64,000 nucleotides of DNA from Thalassobacterium maritimum (GTDB taxonomy: Bacteria > Verrucomicrobiota > Verrucomicrobiia > Opitutales > Coraliomargaritaceae), in NCBI RefSeq assembly GCF_031127805.1, contig NZ_JARXHW010000018.1, forward strand, positions 1 through 64,000, in the 5' to 3' direction. A model generated the notes under the pieces. It ran no database searches, was not told the DNA's origin, and saw only the letters and a program-made list of their open reading frames with translations. The position numbers and the translations under genes were made by a program. Shown piece by piece: positions 16,789-27,739 of this stretch. The stretch's first letter is position 1. The number at the start of each line of letters is the position of its first letter.

Positions 16789-17187
16789 ATGCGCCGCAAC
16801 CTAGCATCCGATGACCGCGACGACGTAGAGATCAATCTCTCGCCGATGATCGATATGGTCTTCATTCTTCTCATCTTCTTCATCGTCACCACCGTGTTCG
16901 TGGAAGAGACCGGCGTCGAGGTCAACAAGCCCGAAGCCGCCGCTGCCGTTCAACTAGAAAAGAACAGCATCCTGATCGCCGTCACTTCCGATAACAAAGT
17001 GATTTACGGTGGACGCGATATCGGCGTCGGCGGTGTATCGCCCATCGTCAAACGACTCACCTTACAGGAAGACATCCCCGTCATCATCCAAGCCGACGCA
17101 GGCGCCAACCACGGCATCTTCGCCCGTGTCTACGGCGAAGCCAAACTCGCAGGCGCCAAATCCATCAACTTCTCCACAAAACGCTAA
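16789..17187 (+). CDS. exbD: ExbD/TolR-type biopolymer transport protein
   Basis: Protein of 132 residues with one membrane helix (about 21-42) bearing the essential aspartate in INLSPMIDMVFILLIFF (D22) and a periplasmic domain to the end (AGAKSINFSTKR). This is the standard ExbD layout. It follows exbB by 43 bases and precedes tonB by 90 bases in the energising cluster. Confidence 0.95.
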   Translation: MRRNLASDDRDDVEINLSPMIDMVFILLIFFIVTTVFVEETGVEVNKPEAAAAVQLEKNSILIAVTSDNKVIYGGRDIGVGGVSPIVKRLTLQEDIPVIIQADAGANHGIFARVYGEAKLAGAKSINFSTKR

Positions 17188-17277
17188 GCAGCGCTACGAC
17201 GCTGCGACGCTGCGGTTCTCTAGTTTTCAGTTTCACACACCCGAGCTCCGACACTCTCGCACTCGCAACTTGTTACA

Positions 17278-17934
17278 ATGGCACAGATCTATCATCCACC
17301 ACAACACCGCAAAAGCATGACAGCCGCAGGCTCTCTGCTGGGCATCGGCATTAGTGGACTCCTCTTTCTCGCCATCCCGCTGACGCAGATCTTCACCACC
17401 TACGAGAAATCTCCTGAAGAGATTGAGGCGCTCGACATTGCACCCCCCCCTCCACCGCCACCGCCAGAGGATCCACCGCCCCCCCCCGAACCGGAACAAG
17501 AAGAGCCGCCACCAGAACTCAACACACCGCCTCCGCCCATATCGTTGGAACAGCTCGACATGGCCCTCAACCCCGGCACGGGTAACTCCATGGCCGGCGA
17601 CTTTGCACTGCCCAGCTTCAATGTAAACAGCAGCGATCTAGGTGGTCTGGAAATTTTCGAACTCGGCGATGTCGATTCGCCCCCGCAACCACGCACTAAA
17701 ATCGAGTTCAGCTATCCCGCAGCCGCAAAACGCAAGGGCATCACCGGCGTGGTCAAAGTGGAATACGTAGTCAACGAAAACGGGCACGTCGAAAAGATCA
17801 ACATCGTCGAATCGCCCAGCAACATTCTGTCCAAAGCCACCGAAGAAGTGCTCCAACGCGCCCGCTTCGAGCCCGCACAAAAATCCGGCCGCGCCGTAAA
17901 AGTCCGAATGCGCGCCGCCATTCCATACCGATAG
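17278..17934 (+). CDS. tonB: TonB family energy transducer
   Basis: Protein of 218 residues: cytoplasmic N-terminus, one membrane anchor (about 17-38), a proline-rich spacer (about 55-88, runs of up to eight prolines) and a TonB C-terminal domain (about 135-218) with SYPAAAKRKGITGVVKVEYV and RARFEPAQKSG. It couples the ExbB/D motor to receptors in the outer membrane. Three such receptors or receptor systems lie nearby, two of them within 10 kb, and are likely clients. Confidence 0.95.
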   Translation: MAQIYHPPQHRKSMTAAGSLLGIGISGLLFLAIPLTQIFTTYEKSPEEIEALDIAPPPPPPPPEDPPPPPEPEQEEPPPELNTPPPPISLEQLDMALNPGTGNSMAGDFALPSFNVNSSDLGGLEIFELGDVDSPPQPRTKIEFSYPAAAKRKGITGVVKVEYVVNENGHVEKINIVESPSNILSKATEEVLQRARFEPAQKSGRAVKVRMRAAIPYR

Positions 17935-17994
17935 AAATAGTTAACCAGTTTTCGGTTTATCCGTTTCCAGTTTTAAAATTCAGCACATTTCCAA

Positions 17995-19344
17995 ATGAAC
18001 AAGATCACCGCACTTCTCTTCGCCGCAGGCATCACAGCCAGCTCGCTCACAGCGCAATCCAATATCAATAACCAACTTTGGAGCGATCCGAGCTTCCAGA
18101 AAGAGTTCCTCGGCAGCTATGGCTTCCTCGCCGGAGCCGAACCACAAATCTCCGATGAAGAAAAAGAAGCCCTGCGCAATCTCATCGATCTAATCAAAGC
18201 GAGCCCCAAAGCAGCCATTCAAGCCCTGGAACCACAGATCACCCAAAGCAGTAGCGCCGCCTTCGACTTCATCCTTGGCAACCTTTACTTTCAAGATGGC
18301 AACCTCTCCAAGGCCGAACAATACTACGGCAACGCAGTGGTCAAGCACCCCGATTTCCGCCGCGCCTACAAAAACCTTGGTCTAGTGCAAGTGCAACAAG
18401 GCAACTTCGATAAAGCCATCAAAACCATCTCCAAAGCACTCGAGCTGGGCGAAGTCGACGGACGCTCGTATGGACTCCTCGGGTACGGTTACCTGACACA
18501 GGAAAAATACTATCCCGCTGAAGCCGCCTACCGTCAGGCCATCCTAATGCAACCCGAGGTCACCGACTGGAAGGTGGGCCTAGCCCGCTGCCTGCTCGAA
18601 ACAGAACGCTACGCCGATGCGATCGCACTCTTCGACACCCTACTACTCGACGATCCCAACAACGCCGACTACTGGATGCTGCAAGGCAACGCCTACCTCG
18701 GCAAAGGCGAATCACTCACCGCAGCCAAGAATCTGGAAATGGTGCGCCGCATGGGTGCAGCCGAACTCAGCACACTCACATTGCTCGGCGACATTTACAT
18801 GAATAATGCCTCCCCCGACTTGGCACTGGAAGCCTACTTGGCCGCCACCGAGCAAGCCACAGCCAACGACAGTCAGGCACTCCTACGCGCAGCCGATCTG
18901 CTCACCCGCAGTGGCAACTATGAACAGTCGCAAAAGATCATCGCTCAAATCCGAGCAAAGCTCGCGCTGGCAGAGGACGATGAACTCACGCTGCTCACCC
19001 TCGAAGCCAAGATCGCTCGCGCACAAGGCGACGACCAGGCCGCAGTCGAACTACTTTCCAAGATCGTCGAACGCGACGCCCTCAATGGCGATGCACTCAT
19101 CGAACTAGCTAATTTCTATGCCGACCAAGGCGACATGGCCAAGGCCATCAACCGCTACGAGCAAGCCGAGAAAATAGAAGCCTTTGAACGCGAAGCATTG
19201 GTTGCACACGCTCAGGCCCGCGTCCGCAACGGCGAATATAAAGAAGCCCTGCCCCTGCTACGCCGCGCGCTACAGCTTAAGTCCGACAGCAATCTGGAAG
19301 ACTACGCACAACGCGTCGAAAAAGCCGCTCGCAGCCAAGGCTAA
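17995..19344 (+). CDS. Exported TPR protein of the TonB2-type cluster
   Basis: Protein of 449 residues with a signal peptide (MNKITALLFAAGITASSLTA) and tandem tetratricopeptide repeats from about residue 80 to the end (for example FDKAIKTISKALELGEV and GDMAKAINRYEQAEKI). A TPR protein closing a DUF3450-ExbB-ExbB-ExbD-TonB cluster is the known arrangement in proteobacterial TonB2 systems. The probable role is a periplasmic scaffold that links the motor to receptors or to peptidoglycan. Confidence 0.88.
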   Translation: MNKITALLFAAGITASSLTAQSNINNQLWSDPSFQKEFLGSYGFLAGAEPQISDEEKEALRNLIDLIKASPKAAIQALEPQITQSSSAAFDFILGNLYFQDGNLSKAEQYYGNAVVKHPDFRRAYKNLGLVQVQQGNFDKAIKTISKALELGEVDGRSYGLLGYGYLTQEKYYPAEAAYRQAILMQPEVTDWKVGLARCLLETERYADAIALFDTLLLDDPNNADYWMLQGNAYLGKGESLTAAKNLEMVRRMGAAELSTLTLLGDIYMNNASPDLALEAYLAATEQATANDSQALLRAADLLTRSGNYEQSQKIIAQIRAKLALAEDDELTLLTLEAKIARAQGDDQAAVELLSKIVERDALNGDALIELANFYADQGDMAKAINRYEQAEKIEAFEREALVAHAQARVRNGEYKEALPLLRRALQLKSDSNLEDYAQRVEKAARSQG

Positions 19345-19395
19345 ATCCTTGCTCACGCGCCAAGCCGTCACTCAATCGACACCCGATATCATCCC

Positions 19396-19419
19396 TCCCG
19401 TCACGGCACCGTCACGGGA
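19396..19419 (+). terminator. Possible terminator hairpin after the TonB cluster
   Basis: Arms of 11 bases (19396-19406 and 19409-19419) pair except for one mismatch. There is no T-tract, so a Rho-independent terminator is uncertain. It lies 50 bp past the TPR gene stop. Confidence 0.35.
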
Positions 19420-19488
19420 CACCTAAGCTTCACTAAAGTCACCTCCATGTTCATTGCTCGCCAACGCTAACTGCGCTAGGATGATGCA

Positions 19489-20253
19489 GTGAAAACAATA
19501 CTTAAATTCGCCCTTCTGCTGACACTATTAGCTCTAGGAAATATCACAACAGCTACTGAATCGCCGGCGTTGAATAACATTCTACAAAAGCACTTAGAAG
19601 CCACAGGAGGGCCGAAAAACTGGGATTCTGTCGAAAGCATTCGACTCAGTGGTAGCATTGAGCGCCAAGGTAAGACAGTAGATCTCGTCATAGTCAAAAA
19701 GCGCCCCAATCAAATTCGAGCCACCATCACCATCCCCGGACCGAATAACGAAATGTATCAAATGATTCGTGCGCATGATGGCCACAATGGATGGACCGCG
19801 ACAAGACTCGCTGGAGCCACTGAAATGGTCCGCAAGCCCCTCGATGACGAGGCCGCGTCAGATTTACTCGCCGACTCTGGAGTCCTGCCACCACTGGTCA
19901 AATTGTGGCGTGAAGGTGCAAGAATACAATTAGCAGGCACAGAAAACTTCGAAGGAGAAAATGCATTTGTGTTGGAAATCGAACAAAGCGAGAAGCAGCA
20001 TACACATCGTTTCTTTGTATCCAGAGATAGCTATCACTTACTGGCGCATCACATTCAAACACCTACAGACATAACAGAAACTTCATTTTATAATTACACA
20101 GAACGTCAAGGCGTCTACCTTCCGACTCGCACTACGATGAATGCAAAAAGCACAGGAACATCCATAATGCATGTGAAATCAATTGAGATCGGTGTCGGCA
20201 TCTATAAAGAATATTTCAATGCTGGTGATCCGCTACAAACTGCGAACTACTAA
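19489..20253 (+). CDS. LolA-like exported protein
   Basis: Protein of 254 residues with a signal peptide (ILKFALLLTLLALGNITTAT) and a predicted LolA/LolB-type half-barrel: ILQKHLEATGGPKNWDSVES, then alternating strands and GVYLPTRTTMNAKSTGTSI near the C-terminus. Such proteins bind lipids or lipoproteins in the periplasm, although many are uncharacterised. The start is GTG (19489), 8 bases after AGG; an ATG at 19481 runs into a stop after three codons and overlaps this GTG. Substrate unknown. Confidence 0.7.
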   Translation: MKTILKFALLLTLLALGNITTATESPALNNILQKHLEATGGPKNWDSVESIRLSGSIERQGKTVDLVIVKKRPNQIRATITIPGPNNEMYQMIRAHDGHNGWTATRLAGATEMVRKPLDDEAASDLLADSGVLPPLVKLWREGARIQLAGTENFEGENAFVLEIEQSEKQHTHRFFVSRDSYHLLAHHIQTPTDITETSFYNYTERQGVYLPTRTTMNAKSTGTSIMHVKSIEIGVGIYKEYFNAGDPLQTANY

Positions 20254-20316
20254 ACTCTCTCATAAACAGCTGCGTGATGAGTCAGCAGAATAGAAAGGCG
20301 CAGGCGCACAACATCC

Positions 20317-20985
20317 ATGAAAACCAGATTAATAAATCATGTGAAGCACCTCACACTGCGCACTCACATAGCATGCCTTTCACTCGGCTCCCTATGCGCC
20401 AGTCCGATGGACGCCAGCTTAAACATAAACGAAGGCGTGCCGATTGAAATCCGAGGGATCATGGCCTACCAAGGTCAGTACCAATTTTCAGTCTACAACG
20501 AACAGACCCGCGCACGCTCATGGGTCGCCATCAATCAAAGCTTCGCAGGGATACAGATACACGCCTATGATCCCCAAAACATGATAATTCATGCCAGTTA
20601 CGGGGGGCAAGAAGTCACTTTGTCTTTAGCCCGCCACTCACAACGTCCGAATATCATCCAGATCTATCGTGAAGAAGAGCTTGAAGAAAACTCACTTCCG
20701 AGCATCTCAAGTAAAGCTGAAATTCCAGCCCTGGTTGCAGCCTATGAGGAAGCCCAGCTGGAAACACTCCCCGAAGCCACACACCCGCTTTATGAGCTGC
20801 TGAAGCAGACCACAGCGAATCGTGTCCAAAGCTATAAGGGCGAACTCGAAGCCTCGTTAAACCCCAAGCCAGAGGCCACAGCAAGCGAACTAAGTGCACG
20901 CATCAGTAGCCAAAGGGGCCCCAATAATGTCAACTCCCGCCCGTGGGCCTCTGACCACATCGAGCTACACGGAGCACCGGAGTAA
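20317..20985 (+). CDS. Exported protein of unknown function
   Basis: I do not recognise this 222-residue protein. Residues 14-35 look like a signal peptide (TLRTHIACLSLGSLCASP). The mature part begins with short strands (VPIEIRGIMAYQGQYQFSVY) reminiscent of a small beta domain (about 40-120), then a charged helical region with Pro. It is 63 bases downstream of the LolA-like gene on the same strand, so the two may share a transcript. Confidence 0.6.
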   Translation: MKTRLINHVKHLTLRTHIACLSLGSLCASPMDASLNINEGVPIEIRGIMAYQGQYQFSVYNEQTRARSWVAINQSFAGIQIHAYDPQNMIIHASYGGQEVTLSLARHSQRPNIIQIYREEELEENSLPSISSKAEIPALVAAYEEAQLETLPEATHPLYELLKQTTANRVQSYKGELEASLNPKPEATASELSARISSQRGPNNVNSRPWASDHIELHGAPE

Positions 20986-20989
20986 GGTT

Positions 20990-21730
20990 CTATTTATCAG
21001 CGACAAATGCCTGAATCGCATCGAGCCCGGCAGCCTTCGAAAGCACCCGGCCTGAAGAGCTGACCTCGACAAGGACTGGCATTTCGTCCGATGCGGAGTA
21101 ATGCTGAAAACTCTTACAATAGCCGGCAGATAAATAAGCAGGCATCGCTTGGATACTAGGCTTTACAGAGTCCGCGATCGCTTGAATGCCTGCCTTACTC
21201 GCAGCTGTATCCAAATAAACTGCTACTGTTACCTTGCGACTAGTCTCATCTAAAGAGCGATAATATCCGTCCAATCGCAGCACGGCCTCTAGTAGCTCAG
21301 GCTCAGACGAGTCACCATATAACAAAAACCAATTCTGTGTCTCCACGACATCCTCCTGCCTAAGCGGGTTTTGCCAGACACTCTCTCCCGTCATAATACG
21401 ATTGGCTAAAAAGTAGGCCATACGAGGCATATTGGGAACATTGTCAGTATTGCGCTCACGCTCGATTTCAGCCTGAACATTGGTCTGCTCCAAAGAAAGC
21501 TCGTAATGACCAACGCGCGGAAATTCCGCTAGCAATTTTCCATCGTCCAACGGACGTATCAAGACAAAGCGCGTATCTGCCGGGATGACCCGATCTCCAT
21601 TCTCAGGCGTGTAGTCCTCGACCAGCTTAGCGTAAAAAGGCAATGAGGCTTCCTTAGCCTCACTAAATATCGAGGCCGACAACACCTGAATACCCAAGAA
21701 AAAACAGTACAAAACGATTGAATATTTCAT
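20990..21730 (-). CDS. Exported protein of unknown function
   Basis: Protein of 246 residues starting at MKYSIVLYCFFLGIQVLSAS, a good signal peptide; a longer frame to 21766 adds residues without that feature. The C-terminal 90 residues (VTVAVYLDTAASKAGIQAIA, then MPVLVEVSSSGRVLSKAAG) have a strand-helix pattern vaguely like a thioredoxin fold but no CxxC. It is convergent with the plus-strand gene that ends 4 bases before it. Function unknown. Confidence 0.6.
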   Translation of the reverse strand: MKYSIVLYCFFLGIQVLSASIFSEAKEASLPFYAKLVEDYTPENGDRVIPADTRFVLIRPLDDGKLLAEFPRVGHYELSLEQTNVQAEIERERNTDNVPNMPRMAYFLANRIMTGESVWQNPLRQEDVVETQNWFLLYGDSSEPELLEAVLRLDGYYRSLDETSRKVTVAVYLDTAASKAGIQAIADSVKPSIQAMPAYLSAGYCKSFQHYSASDEMPVLVEVSSSGRVLSKAAGLDAIQAFVADK

Positions 21731-21768
21731 TCGATAAAAAATTGGATGACAATGAAGCATGTTCACAA

Positions 21769-21799
21769 AAAGGCACCCTCGATTAAAGAGGGTGCCTTT
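21769..21799 (-). terminator. Rho-independent terminator of the receptor/PEP-CTERM operon
   Basis: A perfect 12-bp stem AAAGGCACCCTC/GAGGGTGCCTTT (21769-21780 and 21788-21799) with a 7-base loop. On the minus strand it is followed by a short U-run. It lies 26 bases past the PEP-CTERM gene stop and separates that operon from the next minus-strand gene. Confidence 0.9.
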
Positions 21800-21825
21800 G
21801 AAAAGGAACTTAAACCGAGTAAGGT

Positions 21826-22464
21826 CTACTTACGACGACGAGTTGCAGCAACACCAAGTGCAACAGCACCGAAAATCGCAGCGAAGGCCGAAGGCTCTGG
21901 AACCGCTGTTCCAGTAATTGCGAAGTTATCGTAATCGCCTTCAAGGGTCGGAGTGAATGTGTAAACACCATTCGCATTGTTATCAAATGCACTCAGGTCC
22001 ACAGTTTCCAGTGCCCAGCTACCACCGTCTGGACGATAAGCATAATACAATGTGAGATCGCTATAACCCGCACCTGAAAAATTCAGAGTGAAGGTATCAT
22101 CTCCAGTTAAAGAGCGGAAACCTTGTTCAGCACCCCCAGTATTCTGATCAAACGCAGTGAAGCCAGATGTTCCAGGAGTGTCGATATTCAGCTCGCTCAT
22201 GAAATTGCTGAACGCATTATTAGCGGATGTATCATTCGCCGCCATAGTGAAACCAAACTCAGCCTCACCAAAGTCACCTGGATTGTTAAAGTAAGCAACT
22301 GAATGACTCCAAAAGGAATTCGCAGTATTTTTTTGAACACCCCAATTGGCGGTTGATGAAGTAGCATTAGCAGCGAGACCGTCAAAGTCCCAACCTGCCA
22401 CAAATGTTTGTGCAGAGGCAGACGCGGCACTCAGAACAAGAGATGCGATAATTATGTTTTTCAT
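21826..22464 (-). CDS. PEP-CTERM sorted surface protein
   Basis: Protein of 212 residues with a signal peptide (IIIASLVLSAASASAQ) and a C-terminal sorting tag: VPEPSAFA, a hydrophobic stretch and the basic end ATRRRK. The body (AGWDFDGLAANATSSTANWG) is a Ser/Thr/Asn-rich beta domain common to Verrucomicrobiota PEP-CTERM proteins. Processing by an exosortase would place it on the cell surface. It is the last gene of a three-gene unit behind a TonB-dependent receptor and a beta-helix protein, 46 bases after the latter. Confidence 0.88.
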   Translation of the reverse strand: MKNIIIASLVLSAASASAQTFVAGWDFDGLAANATSSTANWGVQKNTANSFWSHSVAYFNNPGDFGEAEFGFTMAANDTSANNAFSNFMSELNIDTPGTSGFTAFDQNTGGAEQGFRSLTGDDTFTLNFSGAGYSDLTLYYAYRPDGGSWALETVDLSAFDNNANGVYTFTPTLEGDYDNFAITGTAVPEPSAFAAIFGAVALGVAATRRRK

Positions 22465-22510
22465 TTTTGTAATATAATAATTAATTTTATAAAGGAAACG
22501 TCACCGAAGT

Positions 22511-23998
<1,488 letters not shown>

Positions 23999-24113
23999 TT
24001 ATATTTACTATCTAAGTAGGAATTACTTTGTTTGTTTTGTCCCTGCTTCTTGCAGAGGCACCTAGTATCCCAGAAACAAATAACAAGCAGGTGCCAGTTT
24101 TGTGACGTACAGG

Positions 24114-27100
24114 TTAAAACTCTACAGTGCCACTAATCGAGTAGCTGATCCCAGCACGATAACTCTCGTACTCCTTCTCATACCCCTCTACATCATAATA
24201 CTTTTGGCGCACTGAGTCCGTTATATTTTTTGCCGAGAAAGAGATTTTATAACGATCGGCGAAACGCTTTGATATCGTTAAATCGACGGTATCGTAGCTG
24301 GCCTCATATATATCATAATTGGTAATCAACGAAGTCGCCTTCAAAGTATCACTCACCATATAATAAATAAGTGACACACGCACGCCAGACTCTGGATTAT
24401 CATAAGTCAGATCGAAGTTCAGCAAACTCTCCGGCTGCTCCGTAAGAGCACGCTCATCTGAAACAGGACGCCCAACCGCATTCTTCGATGCGATCTCGAT
24501 CGGGAAGCGCTCCACAGTACCATCAATATATGTAAAATTCCCTCCAACAGAAAGGTAGTCCAGGCCGGACCAAATAAAGCCCAAGCTCTTACGCCCCTCC
24601 AACTCGACGCCGCGCAAGGTAGCCTCATTGGGATTATTATACCAACTATACAAATCCGCATTCACACTCTCGGAACGTGTCATCACATTATAGTCACTGT
24701 AATCAAACGGATCAGGATTTGAGACAGTGGACTTAAATGTATCTGCTCCAATTCCATTCACTTTCTCAATGCGATCCTGCACAGTCTTCTGGAAGACTGT
24801 AACGCTAAATGAATCACCCGCATCGTTCATATAACTAAAACCAATATCTAAGCTCTCCACCTCCGACGGCTGCAGACTAGGATTACCGACATCTACGTCA
24901 CTTCCAGAGAAGGATGCGGTCGCATAAGGCGACACCTCGCGCGCAGAGGGCAAAGCGATCGTTTGCGAATATGCAAAACGAAGGTTAATCTGATCGTTAA
25001 GACTATAAATCAAACTCAAACCAGGATACCAATCCTCCACTTCGTACCCACCCGAACTCGGACGCCCTGCCAATGGATTACTAGCCCCAGCCCCCTTCAA
25101 CTTGGTGTCTCCATTCACTCTTACATCTGAGCTATTGCGCTCAAAACGATAGCCCCCGACAATGCGGAATTTCTCAAACAGCGTCTGATCCAACATAAAA
25201 TATTGCCCTGTTGACTCTGAATTCAGATCCACATCAGCAGCCACTTCGTATCCGGAAGCTGCTAGCTCATCAAAAAACATAAACATCGGGTCACTAGGAT
25301 CAGTGACTCCCGGCACTGTGGTGTTAGAAGTATCAGACAAATCCACACCAAGGAATGATACGTATTCATCAAAGACACTTCGCTGCGCCTCCGTGCTCAA
25401 ATACCCGAGCTTCAATTGTGTCTGAAACTCGCCCTCTAAATCACGCTTAAAAGTGATGTCGTATTTATCGCTCTCTTTTTCTTCAATAATCTCACGCCAA
25501 CTAGCAAATTGCGCTCTGGAAACGCCTGCGGAATTAGCAGATGGCTGCAAAGTCCAATCACCACTATCCAAAAGAATCGCGCGCGTTTGAATAAAGCCAG
25601 GTTCATCTTGCGAAGCTCGATCTCGCCCGAGCCCCCACTCAAACTGAACTTCATCAAGCACTTTGCCGTCGAATTCAAAAGTATGATCTCCCAAAACCTG
25701 ATCACTCACCAATCGACGCTCGGTGTATCTCAGTGTCTCCTGACGCTCAGTATCTAAAAAATCTCCATCATTGGAGAAAGGATCATTCGTATAGCGCTGC
25801 CCCATGAGCGCCTCGACTTCATCTTCACTCACGCGCAAATCGAGACGATGCAGACGAATTTTATGTGCCTCATCTAGCTCAAATCCCACACCAAGCAACC
25901 ACGACAAAGTCGAACTGTAAGTGCTCTCCTGCCATGTACCTTCTTGATAGCCAACAGCACGATCCGGATCCAAAAAGACCTCAGGACTTAATGTATCTGT
26001 GCCAGATAAGGCGGCCGCACTCCGAAAGTAGGTCCCGTCCTCAATCATACGAGCTTTACGACTATAATTCACGCCACCGATCACACCAAAACGATAACGA
26101 TCGGCCCATTCATAACCGTGGCCGGCACTAAGCTTAAAGCCATAATCCATACCTGGTGTCGTCGTTTTCGCGTGATTATCACGCCCGAGCGCGTCGGTAA
26201 TCGCATTGGCCTCTGCAATTGCAGCATCTTTTTCAGCTTGAGTAATGAAACCACTTGGCGGTGATGTAGGCAAAGGCCAGACCGCCTTGTTTAAATCTTC
26301 AGGGAATGACCTCGCGACGTCAGGAAGCGCACGATCTTCAGCCCCATTTGCCCACTGATCCTGACTGGTCACACGACCTGAGGTTAAGAAATCATCATTG
26401 CCTGTTGCATTACTATGATAGCCCAAACTGGTGGAAAAATTAGCAAAAAACCCATCGGGTAGTTCTTTAATTTTCATATTAATACCACCAGTCGAAGTCG
26501 CCGGTTGGTCTGGCGTAAAAGACTTGGTCACTTCAAGGCCATCAAACAGACCCGAGGGAAATAGGTCCAACTGCACAGCTTGACGATCCGGATCGGGACT
26601 TGCAATAGGAAGGCCATTCAGAGTGGTACTTACATAACGATCCCCCAGCCCACGAATCACAGCATACTTTCCGCCAACAACGGATACACCCGAAACACGC
26701 TTAATCGCATCACCAATGTCACTGGCCGCAAACTTCGAAAAATCCTCTGCGCTCATGACACTCAAAACAGATTCCGAATTCATGACCAAATCCAACTGCA
26801 TCATTAGGTTGTTCGCCTCTTCGGCTGTCACAGTGAAATCCTGCAACTCATAGACATCGTCCGACATCTCCGCAGGTCGTGGAGGCAAGGCGAAGGGGAA
26901 CACACTCACCTCACCACCAGCGATCGTAAAATCCGTCACATTCGCCTCAATGTATCCACCCTTAATAAGACTGAGCGTATACTGCCCCGCCGCAACAGGT
27001 CCGAGCGAGTAGCGGCCATCCTCCGCAGTGACTGTGGCGATATCCTCGCCTTCCACCAAGATAGCCACACCTGAGAGTGGCTCCCCGGATTCCTTGTCTA

Positions 27101-27443
27101 CAATCTGGCCGGAAACTAAGCCCTGATCTGCCGCAAGTGTACCTTCATACTCGCTCGCGGTGGCTGAAGCTTCAACAACGGACTGCACCAGGAACTCATC
27201 TGCTGCGACCTTCGGTGCCTCCTCGGACGCTTCGCTCGTAGCAATCGATATGCCCTTGGAATCACTTGGCGCACCCCCTCCTTGCAACTCACGCTCACGC
27301 AATTGACGTTCAGCCTTCTTCATCTCCTCGACCTGATCCTTGTATTGATCAGGCACTACGATCTTAATCGCTAAAGCTGACTGCGCGGCCAGCAGTGAAG
27401 CAAAGAGCACGCGCACGGCACTAGTGTAAATTTTGTTATTCAT
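24114..27443 (-). CDS. TonB-dependent receptor with N-terminal carboxypeptidase-regulatory-like domain
   Basis: Receptor of 1109 residues. Signal peptide ends near ALAIK (residue 26). A charged helical stretch (33-55) precedes a carboxypeptidase-regulatory-like domain (about 108-190, SGQIVDKESGEPLSGVAIL). The TonB box region (YELQDFTVTAEE, about 205-216), the plug (about 220-345, GGKYAVIRGLGDRYVSTTLN) and a long barrel ending in SGTVEF follow. This domain order is typical of receptors for large or complex ligands. It heads an operon with a beta-helix protein and a PEP-CTERM protein, and faces the porin/pst region with candidate Pho boxes. Likely cargo is a phosphorus-containing compound, by context only. 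Confidence 0.9.
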   Translation of the reverse strand: MNNKIYTSAVRVLFASLLAAQSALAIKIVVPDQYKDQVEEMKKAERQLRERELQGGGAPSDSKGISIATSEASEEAPKVAADEFLVQSVVEASATASEYEGTLAADQGLVSGQIVDKESGEPLSGVAILVEGEDIATVTAEDGRYSLGPVAAGQYTLSLIKGGYIEANVTDFTIAGGEVSVFPFALPPRPAEMSDDVYELQDFTVTAEEANNLMMQLDLVMNSESVLSVMSAEDFSKFAASDIGDAIKRVSGVSVVGGKYAVIRGLGDRYVSTTLNGLPIASPDPDRQAVQLDLFPSGLFDGLEVTKSFTPDQPATSTGGINMKIKELPDGFFANFSTSLGYHSNATGNDDFLTSGRVTSQDQWANGAEDRALPDVARSFPEDLNKAVWPLPTSPPSGFITQAEKDAAIAEANAITDALGRDNHAKTTTPGMDYGFKLSAGHGYEWADRYRFGVIGGVNYSRKARMIEDGTYFRSAAALSGTDTLSPEVFLDPDRAVGYQEGTWQESTYSSTLSWLLGVGFELDEAHKIRLHRLDLRVSEDEVEALMGQRYTNDPFSNDGDFLDTERQETLRYTERRLVSDQVLGDHTFEFDGKVLDEVQFEWGLGRDRASQDEPGFIQTRAILLDSGDWTLQPSANSAGVSRAQFASWREIIEEKESDKYDITFKRDLEGEFQTQLKLGYLSTEAQRSVFDEYVSFLGVDLSDTSNTTVPGVTDPSDPMFMFFDELAASGYEVAADVDLNSESTGQYFMLDQTLFEKFRIVGGYRFERNSSDVRVNGDTKLKGAGASNPLAGRPSSGGYEVEDWYPGLSLIYSLNDQINLRFAYSQTIALPSAREVSPYATASFSGSDVDVGNPSLQPSEVESLDIGFSYMNDAGDSFSVTVFQKTVQDRIEKVNGIGADTFKSTVSNPDPFDYSDYNVMTRSESVNADLYSWYNNPNEATLRGVELEGRKSLGFIWSGLDYLSVGGNFTYIDGTVERFPIEIASKNAVGRPVSDERALTEQPESLLNFDLTYDNPESGVRVSLIYYMVSDTLKATSLITNYDIYEASYDTVDLTISKRFADRYKISFSAKNITDSVRQKYYDVEGYEKEYESYRAGISYSISGTVEF

Positions 27444-27575
27444 TGATTCTTCTGGAAAAAAGGTATTGTTGCCGCAGGCACAACAGTGTCCACGGACTGG
27501 AAATCACGATCCCTTTTGCGCGCCCCCTAAGCCCTCTCAACAGTAAATAACGCCCTCCTTACAATTATCACAGTG

Positions 27576-27582
27576 CTGTAAC
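27576..27582 (+). promoter_or_regulatory. Single CTGTAAC element upstream of the receptor operon
   Basis: One CTGTAAC heptamer lies about 130 bp upstream of the receptor start, followed directly by TTTTGTGACC, which partly repeats it. The orientation is opposite to the receptor gene and there is no clean 11-bp array, so this is a weaker candidate than those at 28962-29012 and 29258-29290. The remainder of 27444-27674 shows no gene. Confidence 0.3.
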
Positions 27583-27674
27583 TTTTGTGACCTTTTAGAC
27601 GCAAATCCGTAACCCATTAGAAACACACACGGGCACAGGTCCGCCTCAATGATACGCACAAGATATGGCTGCAC

Positions 27675-27712
27675 AAAAAAAAGCCCGGAACACGCAATGC
27701 GCGTCCCGGGCT
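27675..27712 (-). terminator. Rho-independent terminator of the porin gene
   Basis: AGCCCGG (27682-27688) pairs with CCGGGCT (27706-27712), with additional pairing inside. On the minus strand the stem is followed by a run of U. It lies 28 bp past the porin stop. Confidence 0.88.
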
Positions 27713-27739
27713 CAAAATAAACGAGTGAATTCAGAGTGA

